64,000 nt of DNA from Morganella morganii_D (GCA_044772875.1 CP173058.1:3348001-3412000); one strand, 5' to 3'; numbered from the stretch's first letter, positions 34,613 to 43,724 are shown. Notes: a model not told the origin generated them from the sequence alone. Program-made: numbers and translations.

Positions 34613-35983
34613 TCAGCGCGGGTGCAGCGGCAGCCAGATTTCCAGGCGAAGTCCGCCGAGCGGGCTGTCGTGGGCGGTGACTTTACCGTTGTGCTGGCTG
34701 ATCGCGGTGCTGACAATTGCGAGCCCCAGTCCGGTGCCGCCGGATTCGCGGTCGCGGGCCTCATCAGTGCGGTAGAACGGCCGGAATATATGTTCGCGAT
34801 CTTCCGGGCTGACACCCGGGCCGTCATCATCCACCACAATGCTGATGCCTTTGGTGTCGGCACTGAATGCAACCTGAATATGCTGGTTTGAGTAACGCAG
34901 CGCGTTACGGACAATATTTTCAAATGCACTGCCGAGTGCGGACGGGTTGCAGTAAATTGTCCACGGGCCAGGCGGGGAGGTGATTTCCAGCGTTTTATGG
35001 CGTTGTTCCGCCTCAAACTTCGCGTTGTCGAGAATGTCATCCCACAGCTCATTGGCCTTGATGTTCTGGCGCAGCAGCTCATTTTTGTGCTGGCTGCGGG
35101 AGAGAACAAGCAGGTCGTTGATCATCCCGTCAAGGCGATGAGTTTCCGTTTCGATACGTTCCAGTTCTTTACTTTCACCATGACGGCGGCGCAGCAGTGC
35201 CGTTGCCAGCTGAAGCCGGGTGAGCGGGGTGCGCAGTTCGTGGGAGATATCGGATATCAGCCGCTGCTGTGCGTTCACCATACGTTCAAGGGCGCTGATC
35301 ATCTGGTTAAAGCTGTTACCCGCTGCAAGGAACTCCTGCGGGCCGGCTTCCAGTTCCGGATGCTGGCGTAAATTACCTTTTGCAACATCATCCGCCGCGT
35401 TTTTCAGTTTTCGTGCCGGTTTTGCCAGACTCCACGCCAGCCAGAGCAGCAACGGAGTGCTGATCAGCATCGTGGCGGCCAGTAACAGGAACGGGCGGTC
35501 GATCAGGAAGTTGATAAAATCAGACTGTGCGGTATTCGCCGGACGGATCAGATAAAGCTGATAGCGGTCTTCGCCGTCACGGACTTCAAACGGCCCGAGC
35601 AGCTCAATGCGGCCATAACGTTTCTTTTTCGGGTTGTCAGTGTTATCTGACTGACCCATAAAGTTACGGATAACCTGGGAATCATTGCGGATAGGCCCGA
35701 TAATCCGGCCTTCCGTGGTAACAATAATCAGGCGCTTATCCGGCGGTGTCCATTTTACCAGGGCGCGGGTCAGCCGCCGCCACCAGAGCAGGTCATTGGC
35801 CGGATCCTGTGCGAGATCAGATTCAATATGTTGTTGCAGCATCATACCCTGCCGGTACTCGCTCTCCTGGAGCGGCATCAGCTGCCGGGAGTCGAGTTTC
35901 GGCACCATCAGCACCAGTAACAGTACCAGTGCCAGGGTAAACCAGAAGATGGCGAAAATCCGCGCCGTCAGGCTGCTTATCAT
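34613..35983 (-). CDS. cpxA: Envelope-stress sensor histidine kinase CpxA
   Basis: This 456-residue inner-membrane kinase has TM1 near residues 8-28 and a periplasmic sensor domain to about residue 165, then TM2. A HAMP segment follows, then SHELRTPLTRL with the phospho-accepting His near residue 248. The ATP-binding domain has NIVRNALRYS, DDDGPGV and GGTGLGLAI. It phosphorylates CpxR and is restrained by CpxP. Its start overlaps the cpxR end by 4 bp. Confidence 0.98.
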   Translation of the reverse strand: MISSLTARIFAIFWFTLALVLLLVLMVPKLDSRQLMPLQESEYRQGMMLQQHIESDLAQDPANDLLWWRRLTRALVKWTPPDKRLIIVTTEGRIIGPIRNDSQVIRNFMGQSDNTDNPKKKRYGRIELLGPFEVRDGEDRYQLYLIRPANTAQSDFINFLIDRPFLLLAATMLISTPLLLWLAWSLAKPARKLKNAADDVAKGNLRQHPELEAGPQEFLAAGNSFNQMISALERMVNAQQRLISDISHELRTPLTRLQLATALLRRRHGESKELERIETETHRLDGMINDLLVLSRSQHKNELLRQNIKANELWDDILDNAKFEAEQRHKTLEITSPPGPWTIYCNPSALGSAFENIVRNALRYSNQHIQVAFSADTKGISIVVDDDGPGVSPEDREHIFRPFYRTDEARDRESGGTGLGLAIVSTAISQHNGKVTAHDSPLGGLRLEIWLPLHPR

Positions 35984-36684
35984 GTTGCAGATACCATTAA
36001 GTAACCACGGCCGCGTAAGGTTTTAAACCACGGCAGGCCGTCTGTGCGCTCCGGTAATTTGCGGCGCAGGTTGGAAATGTGCATATCAATGGCGCGGTCA
36101 AACGGGGTCAGGCGTTTGCCCAGCACTTCCTGGCTTAAGTGTTCACGGCTGACCACCTGGCCGAGGTGCTGTGCCAGCAGGTAAAGCAGGGTGAACTCTG
36201 TTCCGGTCAGATCCAGCACTTCGTCGCCGAAGCTGGCTTCCTGACGGCCCGGGTTGAGCTGGAGTTTATCCACCATCACCACGGAAGAGTTGCTGCCGCT
36301 GTCACTCTGCTGCTGTTGCTCACTCCAGTTGGAACGGCGCAGAATCGCGCGTATACGCGCCACCAGTTCGCGATCGTTAAACGGTTTCGGCAGATAGTCA
36401 TCCGCACCCAGTTCCAGCCCCAGTACGCGGTCAAGATCGCTGCCGCGCGCGGTCAGCATAATTACCGGTGTCTGGTAGTTCTGGCGCAGTTCTTTCAGGG
36501 TTTCAATCCCGTTTTTGCGCGGCATCATAATGTCGAGCAATAACAAGTCTATGGAATCGTCAAGGAGGGTCAGTGCCTGCTCGCCGTCATGTGCAATGAC
36601 AACGTTGAACCCTTCCATATCGAGTAATTCTTTTAACAGCGAGGTTAATTCGCGGTCATCATCAACAAGCAGTATTTTATTCAT
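35980..36684 (-). CDS. cpxR: Response regulator CpxR
   Basis: This 234-residue OmpR-family regulator has a receiver domain with LVDDDREL and the phosphorylated Asp in LLLDIMMP (D51). A winged-helix DNA-binding domain follows, with FDRAIDMHISNLRRKL and RGRGYLM. It controls envelope-protein folding genes. It is divergent from cpxP across a 154-bp region that contains a CpxR box. Confidence 0.98.
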   Translation of the reverse strand: MNKILLVDDDRELTSLLKELLDMEGFNVVIAHDGEQALTLLDDSIDLLLLDIMMPRKNGIETLKELRQNYQTPVIMLTARGSDLDRVLGLELGADDYLPKPFNDRELVARIRAILRRSNWSEQQQQSDSGSNSSVVMVDKLQLNPGRQEASFGDEVLDLTGTEFTLLYLLAQHLGQVVSREHLSQEVLGKRLTPFDRAIDMHISNLRRKLPERTDGLPWFKTLRGRGYLMVSAT

Positions 36685-36737
36685 TATTCACGTCCTCCAC
36701 GTGCAAAATACGACAACAAACGTTTCTATTCCATGAC

Positions 36738-36752
36738 TTTACGTTCTTTTAC
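36738..36752 (-). promoter_or_regulatory. CpxR box between cpxR and cpxP
   Basis: On the minus strand the site reads GTAAA-N5-GTAAA, an exact match to the CpxR consensus. It lies 87 bp before the cpxP ATG and 54 bp before the cpxR ATG. It can serve activation of cpxP and autoregulation of cpxRA. Confidence 0.88.
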
Positions 36753-36838
36753 ATGCTCTGACGCATGTTTGCAGCCGGGTGCGTATAGTTAATTCCAACG
36801 GGTCAGGTGACGCAGACTCAGAAGTTTAAGGAGTTACT

Positions 36839-37336
36839 ATGGGTAAGATAGCAACAATCACTTTAGCGTCAATGTTTGTGATGCAAAGTGCGCCGGTACT
36901 GGCGCAGGATTCAGAAAGTGATAGCTGCGTTACCCCGGTGCAGAGTCACAGTCAGTATAAAGGTATAACGACATCAGGGGGAGATGGTTATACCTCTATG
37001 TTGACCGGTATCCGGTTAACGGAAGAACAACGGATGCAGTTGCGGGATTTGATGCACAATTACCGCGACCAGTTACGGAATGTACGTAACCTTGCAGAAG
37101 ATGATATCGCGCTGTATGAGCTGGTGAAGGCTGAAAAGTTTGATGAGACGGCCGTGCGTAACCAGCTGGAAAAGGAGATGCGCAAGCGGCTGAATTACCA
37201 GGTTGAGATGATACGGGTTCACCATCAGATGTATCAGTTACTCAACCCGGAGCAGAAAATGCAGCTGGATGCTAATTTTGAGCCGGAGAGTATTCATACC
37301 TCATCCGCCTCGTCCGCGCAGAATATGCCGGAATGA
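36839..37336 (+). CDS. cpxP: Periplasmic Cpx regulator CpxP
   Basis: This 165-residue protein has a signal peptide ending near APVLAQD and two LTxxQ-type motifs (LTEEQRMQLRDLM near 61 and LNPEQKMQL near 139) that define the CpxP/Spy family. It is a helical cradle that inhibits CpxA and helps degrade misfolded proteins. GGAG precedes the ATG. In E. coli fieF and pfkA follow; here an autotransporter region intervenes and fieF is missing. Confidence 0.95.
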   Translation: MGKIATITLASMFVMQSAPVLAQDSESDSCVTPVQSHSQYKGITTSGGDGYTSMLTGIRLTEEQRMQLRDLMHNYRDQLRNVRNLAEDDIALYELVKAEKFDETAVRNQLEKEMRKRLNYQVEMIRVHHQMYQLLNPEQKMQLDANFEPESIHTSSASSAQNMPE

Positions 37337-37436
37337 ATTTGTCAGAAGTTATTTGTCAGAGTAGTGAAGTCAGTAGAGTCGTTAAGTAGCACCCAAGAAG
37401 TTTTTCCTTGCCATAGACACCATCCCTGTCTTTTAC

Positions 37437-37461
37437 AGCCCCTCTCGAGGGGCTTTTTTTT
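37437..37461 (+). terminator. Intrinsic terminator after cpxP
   Basis: AGCCCCTC and GAGGGGCT form a stem followed by a run of T residues. The whole 42-bp segment around it (37422-37463) is nearly repeated at 40624-40663. Confidence 0.88.
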
Positions 37462-37482
37462 ATCTGCTGAATCTCTGATGTG

Positions 37483-37505
37483 AAAAAAAGCGGCCTTGCG
37501 GCCGC
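37483..37505 (-). terminator. Intrinsic terminator of the autotransporter gene
   Basis: On the minus strand GCGGCC-GCAA-GGCCGC is followed by seven T residues. It begins 24 bp after the autotransporter stop codon. Confidence 0.9.
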
Positions 37506-37528
37506 CGTAAATGAATCACAACGAGAGA

Positions 37529-40057
37529 TTAAAAGTTATAGCGCACGCCGATATTGCCGTGCAGCGGCGATTCTGTTTTGTTGCCTTTACGGTAATCGAT
37601 TTCCGCATACGCCTGAATCTGCGGAGTGAAACGGACTGTTAACCCGCCGCCGGCTTTCAGGCTGTTGCCGGAGAAATCCGTATCAAAGGTATTACGCTGG
37701 TTAATCGTCACCTGATTATTACTGATAAACTCATGCTGCCAGGCCAGTGTGGCGTAAGGGGTAATTATCACCTGATTGTTCAGGGTGAAATCTTTACCCG
37801 CATGCAGGCCGAGCTCTGATTGCAGGGACTGCTGTGCATCCGGTTTTGCCTGCATATTATTATTCAGATGAACGGATTTGCTGTCTGCACGCATATAGCT
37901 CAGGCGGGCATACGGTTCTGCCCGGAAAGCTTTCGGCAGGTCAAAGGAGTAACCGGCCTCTGCGGATGCCCCGTAAGCATTCTGTGAATAATCCCCGCGG
38001 ATGCTGCTGTGGTTGGTGGAAACCGCACGTAACTCATTATTGAAATGGTTATATTTCAGCACACCATCGAGATACCAGCCGTTATCCGAAAACCAGGTGG
38101 CGTAACCGCCGGCAGTAATACTGTCGATGCTGCTTTCGCCGCCGCGCTGATGTTTCAGTTTGACATCGTTATAGCCGGTGAAGACGCCGAGCCACAATTT
38201 TCCGTTTTCCAGCGGGACGGATTTATCCGCGCCCAGTTCAAAACCCGCCTGGTTCAGTTTAAAGTGTGTGTGTCCGGTGCCGGCACGGGTTCTGTCTCCG
38301 GTCAGACGCACCCAGACACCCGCCGTGCCCTGATTATCCCGTAACTCGCCGCGGCGGAACCGCAGGTTGTCGAGTTCGTGATTAAAAATCAGCTGTGGCG
38401 CAGCAGCCATGGATAACACCGCATCGGTGGATGGTGTGGTTTTATCATCCGGTACAACCGGCGGAACCGGCTTTTCAGGCCCGCCCGGTTCATCATCTTG
38501 CTGAGCGGCCAGATACCAGATTTTACCGTCCTGCTCATCACGCTGATACAGCGAATACATATAAGTCCCGCCGTCTACCGCATTGATATTGGTACCGTCG
38601 AGGGCACTCAGACGGAACTGCGCATTACTGCTCTCGTCCGTGATTAAATCAAGACGTGATTCATCCGGACGGGTAATTTCAGCCCCGGAATCCTGTACAT
38701 TCAGTGCGTGGTTACCACTGCCGTTACGGATGGTGAGGTAATCACCCTGTTGTTCCGCAATTGCGGTGTTCATATAGAATGTCTGGCTGCCGGAGAGATT
38801 ATCAATGGTCAGGTGGCTGTATCCGGCGCTGAACGGCGCGACAAACCGGACCTGACCCTGTCCGCTGAGCGAACCGGCAAATGCGGCATTCCCGGTATTA
38901 CCGGTGATCACCAGCAGGGTGCTGTCCGGGCCGGATAAAATGACATTTTCCGCATAAGCCCCGGCATCCGCAGCCAGTCTGTCTTCTGTGCCGGCGGTAA
39001 GCTGTACCTGAGACTGCTGATTAACCGTAGTGACACCGAGGAGTTGTGCCCCTGCCGCCAGCCAGCTTTTGGAGCGGTCATTCAGTGTGGTATCTGTCGC
39101 GGACGAGCCGTCGTAAATACTTTGCACTGCGGTGTCATATAATTCGTTATTAATGGCTTGTCCTCCGCCTTTAATTATCTGGGCGCCGCCATTTTTTATT
39201 TGAGTATATTCCGCAATACCGGCAGCCGCGGCTGCATTCTGATGGAAAATATATTGCTGGCCGCCGTCAACAACCGTATTTGTGGCTTTGGAATCATCGA
39301 CAACGTATTGCCTGGCCCCTGTATTCACCAGCGTATTATCTGCAAAACCTCTGCCGTGCAGTTGCTGTAATCCGCCGTCATTAATAATTGTGCTGTCAGC
39401 AAATCCGCCGGATTTCAGCATCTGGGCGCCGCCGTTATTCACAACTGTATTCAGCGACTTTCCGTCCTGCTGAACATATTCATAACCGCCGTCATTGACC
39501 TGTGTACCGGTCGATTCTCCGCCCAGGTAAATAAATAATTTCCCGCTGCTGTTGACGATATTATTTTCAGATTGACCCGGATCATCTGCTTTACCGGTAT
39601 TACTGACATAGACGGTTCCGCCGTTGAGCACGGAATCTTTTAATATACCGCCGTCCAGAACACGGATTAAGCCGCCGCTCTGAATATCAATACGGCTGCC
39701 GGTGGCCGGGAAACCGGTGTGATAGCCATTCCAGGCGATATGTGTTGTTTTATCAATCCAGACTTCAGCACCACCCTGAACCTGAGAATCCTCAAACAGA
39801 CCGAGTACACTGAGTTTACTGCCGCTCAGCAGGGTCAGATTTTTGGCGATCCCGATATAGTCTGCGGGATCACCGACGACCCATGCGCCAACCTCATAGC
39901 ACTGGTCTGCGGTGAGTTCTCCGGTCAGTGTAGTATCCCCGCCGTAAGCGACATAGCCTCTGTCACCACAGAATGTTGCAGCCATAACCAATGAAGGTGC
40001 AGCGGTGAAAATAACGGACAGAATAGCGAGGTGTAATATTTTCTTTTTTGTTTTCAT
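37529..40057 (-). CDS. AIDA-type autotransporter adhesin
   Basis: This 842-residue type Va secreted protein has a signal peptide ending near VMAATF. A beta-helical passenger (about 30-490) carries AIDA-like repeats of about 19-20 residues with the pattern VNNGG-x-Q-x(5)-G-x-A. A Pro-rich linker (PEKPVPPVVPDDK) lies near 525. A C-terminal 12-strand beta-barrel (about 570-842) ends in YNF, the classic outer-membrane terminal Phe. It should sit on the cell surface and may promote adhesion or aggregation. A passenger autotransporter cleavage site is not evident. It is inserted between cpxP and pfkA. Confidence 0.9.
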   Translation of the reverse strand: MKTKKKILHLAILSVIFTAAPSLVMAATFCGDRGYVAYGGDTTLTGELTADQCYEVGAWVVGDPADYIGIAKNLTLLSGSKLSVLGLFEDSQVQGGAEVWIDKTTHIAWNGYHTGFPATGSRIDIQSGGLIRVLDGGILKDSVLNGGTVYVSNTGKADDPGQSENNIVNSSGKLFIYLGGESTGTQVNDGGYEYVQQDGKSLNTVVNNGGAQMLKSGGFADSTIINDGGLQQLHGRGFADNTLVNTGARQYVVDDSKATNTVVDGGQQYIFHQNAAAAAGIAEYTQIKNGGAQIIKGGGQAINNELYDTAVQSIYDGSSATDTTLNDRSKSWLAAGAQLLGVTTVNQQSQVQLTAGTEDRLAADAGAYAENVILSGPDSTLLVITGNTGNAAFAGSLSGQGQVRFVAPFSAGYSHLTIDNLSGSQTFYMNTAIAEQQGDYLTIRNGSGNHALNVQDSGAEITRPDESRLDLITDESSNAQFRLSALDGTNINAVDGGTYMYSLYQRDEQDGKIWYLAAQQDDEPGGPEKPVPPVVPDDKTTPSTDAVLSMAAAPQLIFNHELDNLRFRRGELRDNQGTAGVWVRLTGDRTRAGTGHTHFKLNQAGFELGADKSVPLENGKLWLGVFTGYNDVKLKHQRGGESSIDSITAGGYATWFSDNGWYLDGVLKYNHFNNELRAVSTNHSSIRGDYSQNAYGASAEAGYSFDLPKAFRAEPYARLSYMRADSKSVHLNNNMQAKPDAQQSLQSELGLHAGKDFTLNNQVIITPYATLAWQHEFISNNQVTINQRNTFDTDFSGNSLKAGGGLTVRFTPQIQAYAEIDYRKGNKTESPLHGNIGVRYNF

Positions 40058-40623
40058 TAGTTATTCCCTGGTGTCGGTAAATATAACGAAAGCCATTTCG
40101 TCAGGCTTAAATGGTAATTTTTAAGTGTGTTTTTTATTTATGAGATGAGTATCTTATTTAGTATTTGTTTAATCAATGGGGGGTAAAATGCATATTTAAG
40201 TGGTTTTTTTAATATTCTTTGGTGGTAATGAATCTTAATGCACATTATGAATGAAGGTAATCTGATGGTTTTTTTATTTCCCGGATTGGAATGAAATTCT
40301 GCCATGGTCTGTTTTTGAGTATGATTTGTTGTTTAAGTTCCATTTTTGATTTGCTGTGTGTAATGAGAATACCCTCATTACGAGTAATGGCGGGTATGTA
40401 ATAAATATTAATTTAGTGTGTCTTAATATTACAGATGTTCTTTTTTGAAATCCTGTTATAAGTAATATTCAATAATTACAAAAAAATATTATATAAATTT
40501 CCATGACATTATTTATGTCATAATGTGAGTGGTGTAATATTTTATTACGGTTTGTTTTTGTTAATTACATAATGTGCGGTAAATCCGGATATATATTCTT
40601 CTCCGGATATGATTTTTATTTCT
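40058..40623. promoter_or_regulatory. AT-rich region upstream of the autotransporter
   Basis: No credible gene is seen in this very AT-rich stretch of about 570 bp. It must hold the autotransporter promoter on the minus strand. A perfect 8-bp inverted repeat, GTAATGAG/CTCATTAC with a 6-nt centre, lies at 40360-40381 and is followed by a further partial copy (GAGTAATG). This could be an operator. Such AT-rich DNA is a usual target of H-NS silencing. Confidence 0.45.
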
Positions 40624-40663
40624 GATCCTGTCTTTTACAGCCCCTCACGAGGGCTTTTTTATT
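40624..40663 (+). repeat. Second copy of the cpxP terminator segment
   Basis: This segment repeats the sequence around the cpxP terminator (37422-37463), sharing CCTGTCTTTTACAGCCCCTC and the following GAGGG-CTTTTTT. The stem and T-run are oriented for the plus strand, yet no plus-strand gene precedes it. It is best read as one arm of a direct repeat that flanks the autotransporter. Confidence 0.8.
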
Positions 40664-41480
40664 CGGAAAGGAGTAATTGCGGAAGCAGCAAGGTTTCAGC
40701 AGGCTGTTTATGTGAGATAGTCAGCCGGATAACATCATATTCCTGCTGTTGTTCTTCATTGATCCGCAGTTGTGTCACCCGTTCTCCGCTCAATTGTAAA
40801 TCCGGTACGAGATTCCCGGTATCCTGGTTTTTCAGATGAAAGGTGAAACGGGATGTTATCGTGTAATTGTTCCTGTCGGTCTGTTCAATATAAATGCTTG
40901 CCGGATCTGCACCCTGAACCGGGATATAAGGGTGTATTACAGGAAGTGAATGAATAAGGACGGTCGCCGCTGCACAGTGTCCCTGATGTGCAATCTGTGA
41001 AATCTTAAGTGCATGTTCATCACTGACCAGACTCTTAAAATCGTTATCACTTTTCATCGGTTCCGGATGTTTTCCGGTTAGTGCCAGGAAATAATCCATT
41101 CTGCCTTTTTCCGGATACTTATCGCATTTTGAATCCTTATTAAATGTCTGGCATAAGCCATTTTTATCGGTCACTGTATCTTCGTATTCCGGTAAATAGG
41201 TCGGTATGTTCTCTGTCCAGCTACAGCTAATTTGCTTCTCATTATCTGAAATGGTTCTGACACTGAGTTCCGACTTATTAAAAATATCAGCCGAAAGCGG
41301 GATTTTGGACTTTATACCTGCAAACGGATCAACCGGTATTAACACGGTCTTCTGCGGATGAGTATCGGTATTTTCGATCGTGATCAGTGATGGTACCCAA
41401 AAAAAAGAGCGGCTTTTTTCCGGGGAAGAAAGAACGGCATTATTTGTAGCAGCGATATTATGGGAAATACTTATTGTCAT
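40659..41480 (-). CDS. Hypothetical protein of 273 residues
   Basis: I do not recognise this protein. It is soluble in appearance with no signal peptide or transmembrane helix. The N-terminus is Ser/Asn/Ala-rich (MTISISHNIAATNNAV), a composition often seen in secreted effectors. Four cysteines are scattered through the middle, and the C-terminal half looks beta-rich (YTITSRFTFHLKN, YDVIRLTISH). Its stop codon lies inside the duplicated terminator segment. It is alone between the autotransporter and pfkA, in a place where E. coli has fieF. Secretion and function are unproven. Confidence 0.65.
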   Translation of the reverse strand: MTISISHNIAATNNAVLSSPEKSRSFFWVPSLITIENTDTHPQKTVLIPVDPFAGIKSKIPLSADIFNKSELSVRTISDNEKQISCSWTENIPTYLPEYEDTVTDKNGLCQTFNKDSKCDKYPEKGRMDYFLALTGKHPEPMKSDNDFKSLVSDEHALKISQIAHQGHCAAATVLIHSLPVIHPYIPVQGADPASIYIEQTDRNNYTITSRFTFHLKNQDTGNLVPDLQLSGERVTQLRINEEQQQEYDVIRLTISHKQPAETLLLPQLLLSE

Positions 41481-41840
41481 AGTTACATCCGGTTGGTAGA
41501 TGCGAAAGATAATCAGTATATGACGATATTTTGGTAAAAAATTGCAAAAAAGATGATAAATCAGTACATGTAAAAAAAATGTTGCTGAAAATGAAACGTA
41601 TTTCTTTTTTTCGGGTATCCTTAAACCGAACCGGAGACTTATTTTGGCGTCTCAAAATGACAAAAAAATCTGCAAAGGTAGGTGCATCCGGCTGAACCTT
41701 ATCTTACTATAGGATTAGGTGAATCAATTCAGCAATACGTTACAGCAGTGAATTCCCGAAGCCTGACCGGGGAAGCGTGATAACATGCCGCTCAGGTTTT
41801 TCAGATTTACACATATTACATCTGCAAATCAGAGGTCATC
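41481..41840. promoter_or_regulatory. Divergent region upstream of the orphan gene and pfkA
   Basis: This stretch of 360 bp contains no credible gene. The left half is AT-rich like the inserted block. The right half regains the GC of the host and should hold the pfkA promoter. I cannot place hexamers with confidence. Confidence 0.4.
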
Positions 41841-42818
41841 ATGAGCAAGAAGATCAAACGAATCGGTGTGCTGACAAGCGGCGGTGATGCGCCGGGCATG
41901 AATGCCGCGATCCGCGGCGTTGTCCGCGCTGCACTGTCAGAAGGGCTGGAAGTTATCGGGATTTATGACGGCTATCTCGGGCTGTATGAAAACCGGATGA
42001 AACAGCTCGACCGCTTCAGTGTCTCTGATGTAATCAACCGGGGCGGCACTTTCCTCGGGTCGGCCCGTTTCCCGGAATTCCGTGATGATAAAGTCCGGGA
42101 AGTCGCGATTGATAATATGCGCAAAAATGGTATCGATGCGCTGGTGGTTATCGGCGGGGACGGCTCTTACCTCGGCGCGAAAAAGCTGACCGAATCGGGT
42201 TTCCCGTGCATCGGTCTGCCGGGCACTATCGATAATGACGTGGCGGGTACCGACTACACCATCGGCTATTTCACTGCGCTGGAAACTGTGGTTGAAGCTA
42301 TCGACCGTCTGCGTGATACTTCCACATCTCACAAACGTATCTCAATTGTGGAAGTGATGGGACGCTATTGCGGCGACCTGACATTATCCGCAGCCATTGC
42401 CGGTGGCTGTGAATTTATCGTTCTGCCGCCGAATGAAGTGGAATACAGCAGTGATGAGCTGATTGCAGAAATCAAAGCAGGGATTGATAAAGGTAAACGC
42501 CATGCAATTGTGGCGATCACCGAGCATGTCACCGATGTGTATGAGCTGGCGCGGCAGATTGAGGCGACAACACATCACGAAACCCGCGCAACTGTGCTGG
42601 GACATATTCAGCGCGGCGGCTCGCCGGTGGCATATGACCGCATCCTGGCATCCCGCATGGGCGCTTATTCTATTCAGTTACTGCTGGAAGGTTACGGCGG
42701 CCGCTGTGTCGGGATCCAGAATGAAAAACTGGTTCATCACGATATTATTGATGCGGTAATGAATATGAAGCGGGTGTTTAAGAAAGACTGGTACGAAACC
42801 GCGAAGAAACTCTACTAA
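41841..42818 (+). CDS. pfkA: ATP-dependent 6-phosphofructokinase PfkA
   Basis: This 325-residue glycolytic enzyme has the ATP loop LTSGGDAPGMNAAIRG, GGDGSYLGA and the active-site PGTIDNDVAGTDYTIG with the catalytic Asp. It also carries the fructose-6-phosphate site VEVMGRYCGDL. It is about five residues longer than E. coli PfkA. GAGG precedes the ATG. It is convergent with tpiA; sbp and cdh, which separate them in E. coli, are absent. Confidence 0.98.
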   Translation: MSKKIKRIGVLTSGGDAPGMNAAIRGVVRAALSEGLEVIGIYDGYLGLYENRMKQLDRFSVSDVINRGGTFLGSARFPEFRDDKVREVAIDNMRKNGIDALVVIGGDGSYLGAKKLTESGFPCIGLPGTIDNDVAGTDYTIGYFTALETVVEAIDRLRDTSTSHKRISIVEVMGRYCGDLTLSAAIAGGCEFIVLPPNEVEYSSDELIAEIKAGIDKGKRHAIVAITEHVTDVYELARQIEATTHHETRATVLGHIQRGGSPVAYDRILASRMGAYSIQLLLEGYGGRCVGIQNEKLVHHDIIDAVMNMKRVFKKDWYETAKKLY

Positions 42819-42825
42819 AAATCCT

Positions 42826-42880
42826 CGTCATCCTTCAGCCTGTGGCCACGTTCGTCCAGCCCGGCCACATACTGAATGAT
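42826..42880 (+). repeat. Dispersed intergenic repeat, short copy
   Basis: The sequence starting CGTCATCCTTC, then G-rich inverted arms and a CCGGCCACATACTG end, resembles the longer element at 53079-53187. Related elements occur after genes in several Enterobacterales. This copy looks internally deleted. Confidence 0.55.
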
Positions 42881-42906
42881 TTAGAGGATTGTGCGGCAAC
42901 AGATAC

Positions 42907-42934
42907 AAAAAAAGCGGCGATTTCGCCGCTTTTT
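42907..42934. terminator. Bidirectional terminator between pfkA and tpiA
   Basis: AGCGGCGA and TCGCCGCT form the stem, with A7 on the left and T5 on the right. It serves both convergent genes. Confidence 0.9.
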
Positions 42935-42953
42935 GTTTTCCGGAAGCCGGAGA

Positions 42954-43724
42954 TTATTTTGCGGCTTTGGCTGCCGCCGCGGCTTTGACGATCACGCCGA
43001 AAGCATCCGCTTTCAGTGATGCGCCGCCGACTAATGCGCCGTCGATATCCGGCTGGGTGAACAGCTCTGCGGCGTTTTTATCATTCACAGAACCGCCGTA
43101 CTGGATAATGACCTGCTCTGCCACTTTTGCATCTTTCTTCGCGATATGGCTGCGGATAAATTTGTGTACTGCCTGAGCCTGTGCAGGTGTGGCGGATTTG
43201 CCGGTACCGATAGCCCAGATTGGCTCATAGGCGATGACTGCGCCGAGGAAGGCTTCCGCACCCTGAGTGTTCAGTACCGCATCAATCTGGCGTGCGCAGA
43301 CTTCTTCGGTTTTACCCGCTTCATTTTCTGCTTCGGATTCACCGATGCACAGTACCGGGGTCAGACCCAGTTTTTTCAGGACAGCGAATTTCTCTGCCAC
43401 TAATTCATCACTTTCACCATGATAAGTGCGGCGCTCGGAGTGGCCGATAATGATATATTGTGCGCCGATATCTTTCAGCATCTCAGGAGAGGTTTCGCCG
43501 GTGAAGGCGCCGGAGAGGTTCAGACCGGTATCCTGGGCACCCAATATAATGGAGGAGCCTGCCAGGACCTGTTTGGCCTGAGAGAGATAAATTGCCGGTG
43601 GTGCGATTGCAACATCACAACCGGTGACATTGCCGATTTCATGACGCAGAGCTGTGATCAGCTCATAAACCATTTTACTGCTGCCGTTCAGCTTCCAGTT
43701 ACCCATAACTAAGGGATGTCGCAT
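42954..43724 (-). CDS. tpiA: Triosephosphate isomerase TpiA
   Basis: This 256-residue TIM-barrel enzyme has GNWKLNG (Lys), GHSERRTY (His), AYEPIWAIGTGKSATP (catalytic Glu) and the phosphate loop YGGSVNDKN. It interconverts dihydroxyacetone phosphate and glyceraldehyde 3-phosphate. It has the usual length and its context with yiiQ and yiiR is conserved. Confidence 0.98.
   Translation of the reverse strand: MRHPLVMGNWKLNGSSKMVYELITALRHEIGNVTGCDVAIAPPAIYLSQAKQVLAGSSIILGAQDTGLNLSGAFTGETSPEMLKDIGAQYIIIGHSERRTYHGESDELVAEKFAVLKKLGLTPVLCIGESEAENEAGKTEEVCARQIDAVLNTQGAEAFLGAVIAYEPIWAIGTGKSATPAQAQAVHKFIRSHIAKKDAKVAEQVIIQYGGSVNDKNAAELFTQPDIDGALVGGASLKADAFGVIVKAAAAAKAAK

Noticed and set aside
38500..39700. 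Possible CRISPR-like or tandem DNA repeats in the autotransporter
   Set aside because: The repeats are imperfect protein repeats of the AIDA passenger at about 57-60 bp spacing, without constant direct repeats and unique spacers.
41458..41655. 65-residue open frame upstream of the orphan gene
   Set aside because: It overlaps the orphan gene start, has no clear ribosome-binding site and looks like chance coding in AT-rich DNA.
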